From: Macrococcus bovicus
GTDB lineage: Bacteria; Bacillota; Bacilli; Staphylococcales; Staphylococcaceae
Direction of reading: 5' to 3'
Assembly (NCBI RefSeq): GCF_004359575.1
Contig: NZ_SCWF01000003.1
Coordinates: 62,001 to 126,000, forward strand
DNA length: 64,000 nt
Shown: piece by piece, positions 8,489 to 17,256 of the stretch
How the letters are laid out: every line of letters begins with the position of its first letter
How positions within the stretch are numbered: the stretch's first letter is position 1
Program-made: the position numbers and the translations under genes
Notes under the pieces: model-generated
What the model was told of the DNA's origin: nothing
The model's input: only the letters and a program-made list of their open reading frames with translations
Database searches by the model: none

Positions 8489-10738
8489 TTACATTTTTTC
8501 GTGGAATGTTCTGGAGATAACATCCAGCTGCTGTTCACGTGTTAATTTGATGAAGTTAACTGCGTAACCCGATACACGGATAGTCAGCTGTGGATATTCT
8601 TCTGGATGTTCCATTGCATCCAGTAAAGTTTCTCTGTTGAATACATTGATATTTAAGTGGTGACCATGCTGCATTGCGTAACCGTCTAACACGCTGACTA
8701 AGTTCTGCTGCTGTGCAGCGTCTTCTTTACCAAGCGATTTCGGTACGATGGAGAAGGTGTTTGAGATACCGTCTTTAGCGCAGTCGTATGGTAATTTAGC
8801 GACTGATGATAATGACGCTAAAGCCCCTTTTTGATCACGTCCATGCATTGGATTTGCGCCTGGTGCAAATGGTTCGCCTGCTTTACGGCCATCTGGTGTA
8901 TTACCTGTTTTCTTACCATATACAACGTTTGAAGTGATGGTTAACACTGACATAGTGTGTTCAGAATCTCGGTATGTTTTGTGTTTACGTAATTTGGTCA
9001 TGAATTCTTCTACTAATTGAACAGCGATATCATCGACACGTGCATCGTTGTTACCATATTGAGGGAATTCACCTTCAGTCTCGAAGTCAACCACTAATCC
9101 ATCTTCGTTGCGGATCGGTTTCACTTTAGCGTGTTTAATAGCTGATAATGAGTCAGCTGCAACTGACAGACCTGCGATACCTGTAGCCATTGTACGAATA
9201 ATTTCTGTATCATGTAAAGCCATTTCAATTCTTTCATAGCTGTATTTATCGTGCATGTAGTGAATGACGTTTAATGAATTGATATAGACACCTGCCAGCC
9301 ATTCCATCATATCGTTGAAGCGTACCATCACTTCGTCGTAGTCCAGATATTCTGAAGTGATCGGTGCAAGAGCCGGACCGACTTGAGCGCCAGATTTTTC
9401 GTCCTTACCGCCGTTGATGGCATAGAGTAATGTTTTCGCTAAGTTAGCACGAGCGCCGAAGAACTGCATCTGTTTACCGATTCTCATTGCAGAAACACAG
9501 CAAGCGATACCGTAGTCATCACCGTAGCTTTCACGCATCAGATCATCATTTTCATACTGGATGGATGAAGTCTGAATACTCATCTTCGCACAGTATTTCT
9601 TGAAGTTCTCAGGTAAACGTGTAGACCAGAGTACGGTTAAGTTTGGTTCTGGTGCAGGTCCTAAGTTATCTAATGAATGCAGGAAGCGGAATGAGTTTTT
9701 AGTCACAAGTGCACGGCCATCCATGCCGACACCACCGATTGATTCAGTTACCCATGTCGGGTCGCCAGAGAATAATTCATTGTAGTCAGGTGTACGAGCG
9801 AATTTCACTAAGCGTAATTTCATGATGAAGTGGTCAACAATTTCCTGTACTTCTTCTTCTGTCATAACGCCGTTCTTAATATCGCGTTCTGCATAGATAT
9901 CCAGGAATGTAGAAGTACGACCTAAACTCATCGCAGCCCCATTCTGTTCTTTGATGGCCGCTAAATAAGCAAGGTAAGTCCACTGTACAGCTTCTTTGAA
10001 GTTCTCAGCCGGACGGCTTAAATCAAAACCGTAGATTTCGCCCAATTGTTTCAGTTCATTTAATGCGCGGTACTGTTCAGATACTTCTTCACGTAGACGG
10101 ATGATATCTTCAGACATGGTTGTGGAGATATTATCGAAGTCGCGTTTTTTCTCAGCCATTAAGAAGTCCACACCGTATAAAGCCACTCGACGATAGTCAC
10201 CGATGATACGGCCGCGGCCATAGGCATCTGGCAGACCGGTGATAATCCCCGCTTTACGACATGCCAGCATTTCTTTTGAATAAGCATCGAAGACACCTTG
10301 GTTATGAGTTTTACGGTATTCAGTGAAGATGTGTTCAGTTTCTTTATCAAGTTCATAGCCATAAGCTTCACATGCTGCTTTAGCCATCCGGATACCACCA
10401 TAAGGCTGCATGGAACGTTTGAATGGTTTTTCTGTCTGAACGCCGACGATGGTCTCAAGGTCTTTATTCAGATAACCTGCATCGTGAGAAGTGATGGAAG
10501 AGACCACTTTAGTATCCATATCCCACATACCGCCGCGGTCACGTTCTTCTTTAGTCAGTTCCATGACTTGTTTCCATAATTGTTGAGTTGCAGCAGTTGC
10601 TGGTGCTAAGAACTCATCATTACCTTCGTACAGTGTATAGTTCAGCTGAATGAATTCTCTGACATCAATTCGTTTAGTCCATTTCCCTGTTTTGAACCCA
10701 GACCATGCAGTTGTTTGTTTTTGTTCATTCTTTAACAT
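8489..10738 (-). CDS. pflB: Formate acetyltransferase (pyruvate formate-lyase)
   Basis: 749 residues, full length. It converts pyruvate and CoA to acetyl-CoA and formate in anaerobic mixed-acid fermentation. The catalytic pair is Cys413-Cys414 in GIACCVSAM, and the glycyl radical site is Gly724 in RVSGYAVNF, 25 residues from the end. A good GGGAGG ribosome binding site precedes the ATG. The promoter carries two Rex-like operators, so repression is expected to be lifted when NADH rises. It also supplies formate for one-carbon and purine metabolism. Confidence 0.98.
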   Translation of the reverse strand: MLKNEQKQTTAWSGFKTGKWTKRIDVREFIQLNYTLYEGNDEFLAPATAATQQLWKQVMELTKEERDRGGMWDMDTKVVSSITSHDAGYLNKDLETIVGVQTEKPFKRSMQPYGGIRMAKAACEAYGYELDKETEHIFTEYRKTHNQGVFDAYSKEMLACRKAGIITGLPDAYGRGRIIGDYRRVALYGVDFLMAEKKRDFDNISTTMSEDIIRLREEVSEQYRALNELKQLGEIYGFDLSRPAENFKEAVQWTYLAYLAAIKEQNGAAMSLGRTSTFLDIYAERDIKNGVMTEEEVQEIVDHFIMKLRLVKFARTPDYNELFSGDPTWVTESIGGVGMDGRALVTKNSFRFLHSLDNLGPAPEPNLTVLWSTRLPENFKKYCAKMSIQTSSIQYENDDLMRESYGDDYGIACCVSAMRIGKQMQFFGARANLAKTLLYAINGGKDEKSGAQVGPALAPITSEYLDYDEVMVRFNDMMEWLAGVYINSLNVIHYMHDKYSYERIEMALHDTEIIRTMATGIAGLSVAADSLSAIKHAKVKPIRNEDGLVVDFETEGEFPQYGNNDARVDDIAVQLVEEFMTKLRKHKTYRDSEHTMSVLTITSNVVYGKKTGNTPDGRKAGEPFAPGANPMHGRDQKGALASLSSVAKLPYDCAKDGISNTFSIVPKSLGKEDAAQQQNLVSVLDGYAMQHGHHLNINVFNRETLLDAMEHPEEYPQLTIRVSGYAVNFIKLTREQQLDVISRTFHEKM

Positions 10739-10759
10739 AATTTATGCCTCCCAAACATA

Positions 10760-10777
10760 ATGTGATTGAATTCACAA
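10760..10777. promoter_or_regulatory. Rex-like operator 1 of pflBA
   Basis: ATGTGA-N6-TCACAA differs from the Rex consensus TTGTGA-N6-TCACAA at one base. It lies just downstream of the pflB -10 box, where bound Rex would block initiation. Confidence 0.72.
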
Positions 10778-10781
10778 TATA

Positions 10782-10810
10782 ATTATATCATGTACGTGAA
10801 TATAATCACA
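10782..10810 (-). promoter_or_regulatory. pflBA promoter
   Basis: On the minus strand the -10 box is TATAAT with an upstream TG, and a weak -35 box TGTGAT lies 17 bases away. The -35 box is part of the second Rex-like operator. Confidence 0.65.
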
Positions 10811-10811
10811 T
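10794..10811. promoter_or_regulatory. Rex-like operator 2 of pflBA
   Basis: ACGTGA-N6-TCACAT keeps the GTGA-N6-TCAC core of a Rex site with three outer mismatches. Its centre is 34 bp from operator 1, about three helical turns, and it overlaps the -35 box. Confidence 0.5.
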
Positions 10812-10957
10812 TATTTATTAATTTTTTTTATTGTTTTTATCGATTCAGTAGTATCAAGGGTTGAGCTGTAATAGAACATACTTTGAAATGAAAGCTGTCT
10901 CTATAACAGTTGTTTACCCGGTGGTCTGTTCTCTACTCATCGTGCTAAAATAAGCAT

Positions 10958-11383
10958 ATGATAATACACATGAATGATGATCACCCGTTGCTTAAAGAAA
11001 TCGCTTATTTGCACGAGGCAATTCCTGCTGGCTATAAAGACTGGCAGCCGACGGACCTGGATTACCTCTTAAGAGAAGAGTCACTGAAATTACTGATGCA
11101 GCATGAGGGCGATCAGATATTAGCCGTAGTTGAAGAAGAACTGGTAGCCTTCATCTGGTATAAGATGACTGATCATACACACATCAAATCATTGTGGGTA
11201 GATCCCCGCCGAAGAGGACAAGGTTATGCAAGCAGACTGAAAAATGAAGTGAAGAGAATGAGCGAAGCACAAGGGATGGCTTATATCAAGGGTACTGTCC
11301 ATCCCGCTAATAGAGTGATGGTCGCCCTGAACAAGAAATTAGGCTATAATTGGGTAGGTAAAGAAATGAGACTCGAACTCTAG
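10958..11383 (+). CDS. GNAT family N-acetyltransferase
   Basis: 141 residues. The acetyl-CoA binding motif is visible as LWVDPRRRGQGYASRLKNEV (beta4-alpha3), and the C-terminus has VMVALNKKLGYNWVGKEM. The N-terminal start is uncertain, since neither this ATG nor the ATG four codons later has a clear ribosome binding site. The acyl acceptor is unknown. It is nine bases from corA and likely shares its transcript. Confidence 0.82.
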   Translation: MIIHMNDDHPLLKEIAYLHEAIPAGYKDWQPTDLDYLLREESLKLLMQHEGDQILAVVEEELVAFIWYKMTDHTHIKSLWVDPRRRGQGYASRLKNEVKRMSEAQGMAYIKGTVHPANRVMVALNKKLGYNWVGKEMRLEL

Positions 11384-11392
11384 AGGTGGCCA

Positions 11393-12340
11393 ATGATCCG
11401 TACGTTATATATCGATATTAATAATGAGCTGAAGATATGCGAATCACCTTATGAAATGACTTCAGAGCCGCGGCTCCTGTGGGTGGATATGTCCGAACCG
11501 ACATTGCATGAGAACCTTCTGCTCAGCCAGTTCTTTCATTTTCATCCTCTTTCTATAGAAGATGCAGTTTCAGTGAGACAAAGACCGAAATATAAGGAAT
11601 ATGACGACTATCTCTTTTATGTGTTCCATGCCATTGATCTGAATACGATGAAGCCGGAAGAAATAGATGTCTTCATCAATGATATTCTAGTCGTGACCTA
11701 TCATAAAGAGCATTCAGAAGAAGTCGATAAAGTATGGAATATGATGATCCATAAGAAAGATAACTCGAAAGCATCCACATCTGAAATCATGTTCCTGACA
11801 CTCGATGCGATTGTCGATAACTATTTTCCGTTCGTCTATGAACTTGAAGATAAAGTGTTCTCTTTTGAGGACAGACATTCAGTGGACATCTCAACAGAGG
11901 TACTGATTGAGGAAACCTTTGATTTAAGGGAAGACTTGCTCTTGATCAGACGAACAGTACTGCCGATGAGAGACTTGGTGTATAGACTGCTGGAAGGCAG
12001 AATCATGGCGTTATCGAAGAAGCAGAAAATATTTCTGCATCATATCAACGACCATTTGATCAAGCAGGTGGAGATGATTGAATCGTCACGTGAGATGACT
12101 GCCGACATCCGTGATAATTACATCTCACTTAACTCATTCAAAATGAATAACATCATGAAGATTCTGACCATCTACTCCGTGATATTCATGCCGCTGACAC
12201 TGCTTGCCGGGATCTACGGCATGAATTTCGACGTCATGCCTGAACTCCACTGGAAATATGGATACTTGGGCGTCTGGATAGTCATGCTGGTCATTACATT
12301 CGGTATGATTCTCTACTTCAGACGGAAAAACTGGTTTTAA
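11393..12340 (+). CDS. corA: CorA family magnesium/divalent cation transporter
   Basis: 315 residues with a large acidic cytoplasmic N-terminal domain and two C-terminal membrane helices. The signature YGMN lies between them (GIYGMNFDVMPEL), followed by the last helix and a basic RRKNWF tail. It should form a pentameric Mg2+ channel in the cytoplasmic membrane. The gene follows the acetyltransferase at nine bases with GAGGTGG before the ATG. A shared convergent terminator follows. Confidence 0.93.
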   Translation: MIRTLYIDINNELKICESPYEMTSEPRLLWVDMSEPTLHENLLLSQFFHFHPLSIEDAVSVRQRPKYKEYDDYLFYVFHAIDLNTMKPEEIDVFINDILVVTYHKEHSEEVDKVWNMMIHKKDNSKASTSEIMFLTLDAIVDNYFPFVYELEDKVFSFEDRHSVDISTEVLIEETFDLREDLLLIRRTVLPMRDLVYRLLEGRIMALSKKQKIFLHHINDHLIKQVEMIESSREMTADIRDNYISLNSFKMNNIMKILTIYSVIFMPLTLLAGIYGMNFDVMPELHWKYGYLGVWIVMLVITFGMILYFRRKNWF

Positions 12341-12373
12341 AAAGGCCATGTTTCTGAAGAAACATGACCTTTT
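12339..12373. terminator. Bidirectional terminator between corA and the cupin gene
   Basis: AAAAGG-C-CATGTTTC pairs with GAAACATG-A-CCTTTT around a TGAA loop, with one internal mismatch and T runs on both sides. It occupies the whole gap between the convergent genes. Confidence 0.8.
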
Positions 12374-12877
12374 CTAATATTCAGCGTTACAGTAATAGAT
12401 GTTATGCCATTCTTTGAACATGGGGCCGTTACTGCCGGTGACTGGATCTGAACCCGGCAGCTTAACACGGTTGATTGTTCTGTTGACAGCCGTTAAGTCA
12501 TCATAGGAAGTAGCGGTCTCTACTGCATCTTCCGTCGGATAAGCGCCGACAATCCTGAAATCCTCTGACATGGCAAGCCGCTTATGACCGTAACCGGCGG
12601 GCAGCAGAAGCACATCGCCTTTATGCACCGTGACGGTCCGGCCGTTCTCACCTCCGATCAGTAGTTCTGCCTGACCTGCTTTAACGCCGAGCACTTCATG
12701 GCAATTCGGATGGAAGTGGTGGTAATCAAATACGCCGTTCACCCAGATCTGATGCCAGCCATTGCGTTTAAATAGTTCAGACGGGTCCTCTTTGATATCA
12801 TGATAAATGATAACCGGCAGCACCATATGATTAGGTGCTGATGGTGAAACGGGTGCGTGTAAGATGGTATGTCTCAT
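12374..12877 (-). CDS. Cupin domain protein, YjlB-like
   Basis: 167 residues. A single cupin barrel is visible: the HHFHPNCHEVLGV segment holds the first metal-binding motif (HPN.HE), and GDVLLLPAGYGHKRL the second with its His. The GWHQIWVNGVFDYHHFH lead-in is like B. subtilis YjlB. A metal-bound enzyme or sugar/small-molecule binding protein is expected, but no substrate is known. It is a single-gene unit with AGGAGG before the ATG. Confidence 0.8.
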   Translation of the reverse strand: MRHTILHAPVSPSAPNHMVLPVIIYHDIKEDPSELFKRNGWHQIWVNGVFDYHHFHPNCHEVLGVKAGQAELLIGGENGRTVTVHKGDVLLLPAGYGHKRLAMSEDFRIVGAYPTEDAVETATSYDDLTAVNRTINRVKLPGSDPVTGSNGPMFKEWHNIYYCNAEY

Positions 12878-12948
12878 AAAATAACCTCCTTTATTTAACA
12901 GCTTATTTCCCTTTATCAGATTAGTTAAGCATAGAAAGGAATGATCAG

Positions 12949-14982
12949 ATGGAAATATTTATTATGCTCTCGAGCTTTATTATCGCTACTATTTTATCGA
13001 CCATTATTCATTACAAGTTTCCGCGGATACCTCTTGTCTTTATTCAGATATTTTTAGGCATGCTCATCTTTCTGACACCGATTCCTATCGTCATGGAATT
13101 TGAACCTGAGATGTTTCTGATCGGTATCATCGCACCGCTGTTATTTCTGGAAGGTAATCATGTCTCGCGCATTAAACTGTTGAAATATATAAAACCTGTC
13201 GTCCTGATGGCGATTGGTCTCGTTTTTACGACAGTCATCGGTCTCGGCTATATTACACATTTTATCATGCCGCTTATTCCGATAGCCGCTTGTTTTGCCT
13301 TGGCTGCTATTATCTGTCCGACAGATGCAGTTGCTGTACAGGCCATCGCACAAGGTAAAAAACTGCCGAGAGGACTGATGACCATCCTTGAAGGAGAGTC
13401 GCTGCTGAATGATGCGGCGGGGATTCTGAGTTTCAATATCGCAGTGATCGCCCTGACTGCTCATGTTTTCACGGTGCAGGGGGCTGCGATACAGTTTGTG
13501 ACGACTTCTCTCGGAGGTGTCATCATCGGGCTGATTATCGGCATTATCTTTGTGCAGATCAGAATCAGATTGTTAGATGGTGGCTTTGAAGAAGAGTATA
13601 TTTTCAGCCTGATTCAGCTGCTGACGCCCTTCGTCATTTACATGGTTGCTGAAGCCTTTCATGTATCAGGTGTCATCGCCGCGGTTATCGGTGGTATTAT
13701 TCACGGCATAGAACGCGACCGTTTCAGCCAGGCGACGACTAAGCTGCAGATGGGATATAACTATACCTGGGGCCTGTTATCGACTGTGCTCAACGGCATG
13801 GTCTTCACCATCCTCGGCTATATTATTCCGGAGGTGACGCTTGAGATCGTCACTCACGAAAGACAGAATTTAGTGGGGCTGTTAATCCTGACAGCCATCA
13901 TCTCACTTCTGGTCTACCTCTTCAGATTTATATGGGTTTTCATGCTCTATGACAAGTTTTATATACCTGAGAATCCATTTATCAAAATACTGAATAATCC
14001 GGATGCAGGTCTGTCGGAAGAACGTCCTTCACGCTTTAAATATGCGCTTATAGCGACAGTGTGTGGTGTTCACGGGACTATTTCAATGGCGATTGCGCTG
14101 ACATTGCCCTATGAGATCTATCAGGACCGGTCGTTCATTTACAGAGACGATCTGCTATTTATAACAGCAGGGGTGGTGGTCATCAGCTTAGTTGTGGCTC
14201 AGGTACTGCTGCCGCTGCTCGTGGAGAACGATGTTACCCAGAACTCCTCCAAATATTCGTTCAAAGAAGCGCGTATATTCGTGATTGAAAAAGCCATTGA
14301 ATACCTGCAGCAGCAGACGACAGAAGAGAATACAGCGATTACAGGTAATCTGATTCGACAGAATACGATGCGCCTCAACTTCTATAAGCGTATCCGGGAT
14401 AATGATGAAAACCCGAAAGAAATCATCAGACTCCAGAATAAAGCGCTCGATGTCGAGGCAGCGGTGCTGGAAGATTTAACGGCCAGCGGTGCTATATCTG
14501 AAACTGCTTATCAAAACTATGTCGCCTATGTCGAACGGACACGGTTATTTTCACATACTTCTTTCGTTAAGAAAGTACTGTTCATTATGCGCGTACGTAA
14601 AAGTAGACGTAAACTGAGCACGCGTTTCAGTGGAGTAAGTCCTCTTACCTTCAGAAGTCATCTGATTGAACTGCAGAATATCGCCAATAAGGTATACACT
14701 GAAGTGCTCTCTGCCTTACTGGAAGAAGCGGGCGGCCATAACCGAATGGAAGTGGCACTTGTCTCAGACACCTACCTGAACCGGGTAGAACAGTTAAAGC
14801 GTAATATTGTGAACGAAAAACTTGAGGGTGCGGAAGCACTGATGGCGCTGAATATGATTGGGATGGAACGTGAAGTGGTGCAGCAGCTAGTGGGACGAGG
14901 CAAGATTTCCCCTGATGTGGCAATTGAACTGCGACAATCCTTGAACTATGACGAAATGATTCTGCTTGATAATCAGAGTTAA
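12949..14982 (+). CDS. Na+/H+ antiporter, CPA1 (NhaP) family
   Basis: 677 residues. The first ~420 form about 12 membrane segments with the CPA1 ion-site region CPTDAVAVQAI, the LEGESLLNDAAGI motif containing the ND pair, and VCGVHGTISMAIAL. The last ~240 residues are a hydrophilic, helix-rich cytoplasmic tail that probably regulates transport. It exchanges cytoplasmic Na+ (or K+) for protons, in pH and salt homeostasis. AAAGGA precedes the ATG. The small gene at 15046 follows after 63 bases. Confidence 0.9.
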   Translation: MEIFIMLSSFIIATILSTIIHYKFPRIPLVFIQIFLGMLIFLTPIPIVMEFEPEMFLIGIIAPLLFLEGNHVSRIKLLKYIKPVVLMAIGLVFTTVIGLGYITHFIMPLIPIAACFALAAIICPTDAVAVQAIAQGKKLPRGLMTILEGESLLNDAAGILSFNIAVIALTAHVFTVQGAAIQFVTTSLGGVIIGLIIGIIFVQIRIRLLDGGFEEEYIFSLIQLLTPFVIYMVAEAFHVSGVIAAVIGGIIHGIERDRFSQATTKLQMGYNYTWGLLSTVLNGMVFTILGYIIPEVTLEIVTHERQNLVGLLILTAIISLLVYLFRFIWVFMLYDKFYIPENPFIKILNNPDAGLSEERPSRFKYALIATVCGVHGTISMAIALTLPYEIYQDRSFIYRDDLLFITAGVVVISLVVAQVLLPLLVENDVTQNSSKYSFKEARIFVIEKAIEYLQQQTTEENTAITGNLIRQNTMRLNFYKRIRDNDENPKEIIRLQNKALDVEAAVLEDLTASGAISETAYQNYVAYVERTRLFSHTSFVKKVLFIMRVRKSRRKLSTRFSGVSPLTFRSHLIELQNIANKVYTEVLSALLEEAGGHNRMEVALVSDTYLNRVEQLKRNIVNEKLEGAEALMALNMIGMEREVVQQLVGRGKISPDVAIELRQSLNYDEMILLDNQS

Positions 14983-15045
14983 TGTTTCTCGATGTAAGGG
15001 ACAGGGAATGAAAAAGCTAAGAATATTAGAAAAAGGATGATGACC

Positions 15046-15339
15046 ATGCATGAAGAGAAGTTTGTTCTGATTGAAAATAAGGAAATAACTTTAAGAGAGC
15101 TCGCTAGTGAACTGGAAGCCATTACGGGTTATACGGTGACGGACAGCTTCGGGGATATCAATCGTATCGTTGCCCAGAAGCCGAATTTTGATGATGACTT
15201 TGAAACATTTCTAGTCACCTATGAATTCAACGAGACAGCTGATATCGTGGATGCGACGGTAACCACACCGCGTAATGAGAAGATTAACTTTAAAACAGAC
15301 CCAGTGAAACTTCGTCTATTATCTTACAAATCCATATAA
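15046..15339 (+). CDS. Small conserved-looking hypothetical protein
   Basis: 97 residues from the ATG at 15046, nine bases after AAAAGG; ATGs at 15037 and 15040 are too near that site. The protein is acidic, with no membrane segment or signal peptide, and looks like a compact alpha/beta fold (helix ITLRELASELEAITG, then strands with FLVTYEFNETADIVDATV). I do not recognise it. It probably shares the transcript of the antiporter and ends at a strong terminator. Confidence 0.6.
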   Translation: MHEEKFVLIENKEITLRELASELEAITGYTVTDSFGDINRIVAQKPNFDDDFETFLVTYEFNETADIVDATVTTPRNEKINFKTDPVKLRLLSYKSI

Positions 15340-15346
15340 CCTCAAG

Positions 15347-15380
15347 AGCATCTGATTTTTACGGAAATCAGATGCTTTTA
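15347..15380 (+). terminator. Terminator after the antiporter/hypothetical unit
   Basis: AGCATCTGATTT and AAATCAGATGCT form a 12-bp perfect stem around TTACGG, followed by TTTTAAT. Confidence 0.9.
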
Positions 15381-15443
15381 ATATTAAAGAAAGGACAGTC
15401 ATGGTATGATTTAGGGAAAGAGCAACAATAATTGAGGGATAAA

Positions 15444-17123
15444 ATGAAGAGAATAATGATCACAGCACTTGCAGCACTCCTTCTCGCTAGTCAGTCCGTT
15501 ATAGCGGATGGTGCTGAAAAAGTGAAAACTAACCCAGAAATCGTTCAAAAAAGAGATTTTCTCCCTACTTTCGGTATGCCCGCTTTTAAATCAAGAAAAT
15601 ATAGCGGTCCTGTGACGAAAGAGAACGTACTGATTGTCATGATGGATTTCAGTGACAGCAAGCAGTCGACGCTAAAACCGGGAGTCGGCCGCTATTCACC
15701 GGCTGCAAATGCTTCAAGAAACTATTATCCGAAATATACGAAGGAACATTACAGAGATTTATTTTTTGCGGATCGTTTTAAAGGGTCAGACGGCAAAAGC
15801 TATCGCACTGTAAAAAATTATTACGAGATTTCCTCAGGAGGCAGTTTTACATTAAGCGGTCAGGTATCAGGGTGGTATCGTGCGAAGAAGCCGCTCAGTT
15901 ATTATGGCGTCAATGAGGATGCGAATGATGATGCCCATGTCCATGAACTGATCATGGAAGCAGCGGCACGTGTCGCTAAAGACAAATCCATCAATCTGAA
16001 AAAATATGATCGCTATGATTATTATGACCGGGATCAGGATGGCAACATCAACGAACCAGACGGCATTATTGATAAATTTATCGTCGTTTTCAGCGGTATC
16101 GGAGAAAGTGAAGGAGGCGGGGCGCTCGGCACGAATTCAATCTGGGAGCACGTCAGTGAAGTAGGCTCGCGCCCTCATACCATTCCCGGCACTTACAGTC
16201 GGACCTCCAAGTTCCCTGGACATCGACTGGCGATAAGCGAATACGGGGTGATGGCAGAAGATAGTTCCGTCGGTACATTCACGCATGAGTTCGGTCATAT
16301 GCTCGGACTCATTGATGAATATGACACCTCCCGCTCGGCTGGCAGTCATGCAGGAGAACCTGTGCGTTACTGGTCACTGATGAGTTACGGTGCAGATGCA
16401 GGTAAATTGGTCGGCTCGAAACCTGTCGGCTTAAGTCCGCTGGCTAAATCTGACCTGCAGATGATGTACGGCGGGAACTGGCTGCGCGGAGCGGTCATCA
16501 AATCCACTGATATCACGAAAAAAGGCAAAACCTATCTGCTGGATCAGGCCAGCAGTAAAGGGTGTAATAATGACATTCTGCGAATCGAACTGCCGGACAT
16601 CAGAAAAAGACTGAAATCGGGCCGCTATAGAAACTATCAGCAGTATTATCTGGTTGAGTGGCGCACCCATAACGGGCTAGATAGCGGACTCAGTGAAATA
16701 TACGATCCATTCGGCCGAAACTATTACGGTAAAGGCATGCTGATCTGGTATGTCAACGAATATTACCGTAATAATTCCGCGTTGATCAATCACCCGGGTA
16801 AAAGTTTAGTGGGGGTAGTCGATGCGACGCCGAAGACCCTGACTTCTAAGACAGGTCATGCACCGACGACAGATATCCAGATATTTGATGCCCCGTTCAA
16901 TACGAAGCGTTACGGCAACTATAATAAACTGTCAAATTACTTCTTCAAGAAAAGCAACACAGACCCAGTACCTGTTTTTTCTGACTACAATTATACCCAG
17001 GCGAAACTGGATAATCTGATGCTGCCTGAAGCTGGACGAGTACTGCCGCAATACGGCATTAAAATGCGAGTAGTCGAGCAGAATAAAGAAGGCACAGTCG
17101 CTAAAATAAAAATATATAAATAA
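15444..17123 (+). CDS. Secreted M6 family metalloprotease (short form)
   Basis: 559 residues from the ATG at 15444, five bases after TGAGGG; an upstream TTG at 15432 overlaps the binding site. The start MKRIMITALAALLLASQSV is a signal peptide. The zinc site is HEFGH at residues 281-285, in an immune inhibitor A-like context ending in DEYD. An aspartate-rich segment (DRDQDGNINEPDG) upstream looks like a calcium site. Compared with the next gene it lacks the long propeptide-like N-terminus and the middle insert. It has its own terminator, so it can be expressed separately. Confidence 0.87.
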   Translation: MKRIMITALAALLLASQSVIADGAEKVKTNPEIVQKRDFLPTFGMPAFKSRKYSGPVTKENVLIVMMDFSDSKQSTLKPGVGRYSPAANASRNYYPKYTKEHYRDLFFADRFKGSDGKSYRTVKNYYEISSGGSFTLSGQVSGWYRAKKPLSYYGVNEDANDDAHVHELIMEAAARVAKDKSINLKKYDRYDYYDRDQDGNINEPDGIIDKFIVVFSGIGESEGGGALGTNSIWEHVSEVGSRPHTIPGTYSRTSKFPGHRLAISEYGVMAEDSSVGTFTHEFGHMLGLIDEYDTSRSAGSHAGEPVRYWSLMSYGADAGKLVGSKPVGLSPLAKSDLQMMYGGNWLRGAVIKSTDITKKGKTYLLDQASSKGCNNDILRIELPDIRKRLKSGRYRNYQQYYLVEWRTHNGLDSGLSEIYDPFGRNYYGKGMLIWYVNEYYRNNSALINHPGKSLVGVVDATPKTLTSKTGHAPTTDIQIFDAPFNTKRYGNYNKLSNYFFKKSNTDPVPVFSDYNYTQAKLDNLMLPEAGRVLPQYGIKMRVVEQNKEGTVAKIKIYK

Positions 17124-17124
17124 T

Positions 17125-17163
17125 AAAAATGCACATTTCAATATGAGATGTGCATTTTTATTT
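17125..17163 (+). terminator. Terminator between the two M6 protease genes
   Basis: AAAAATGCACAT and ATGTGCATTTTT pair, with a further TC/GA pair inside and a short AT-rich loop; a T-rich stretch follows. Confidence 0.82.
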
Positions 17164-17197
17164 TTAAGAAAATATATCAGAAAATTTAAAACACTTA

Positions 17198-17226
17198 TTT
17201 ACAACTCATTCGAATTCCGACATAAT
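17198..17226 (+). promoter_or_regulatory. Promoter of the second M6 protease
   Basis: TTTACA (-35), 17 bases, CATAAT (-10), about 30 bp before the TTG start and directly after the terminator of the first gene. Confidence 0.62.
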
Positions 17227-17256
17227 AGATTTAATCAAACACAAGGGGGCCTTTAT

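Noticed and set aside
17143-17256. Longer N-terminus of the second M6 protease
   Set aside because: It would run through the upstream terminator and the promoter; the TTG at 17257 has a good ribosome binding site and starts a signal peptide.
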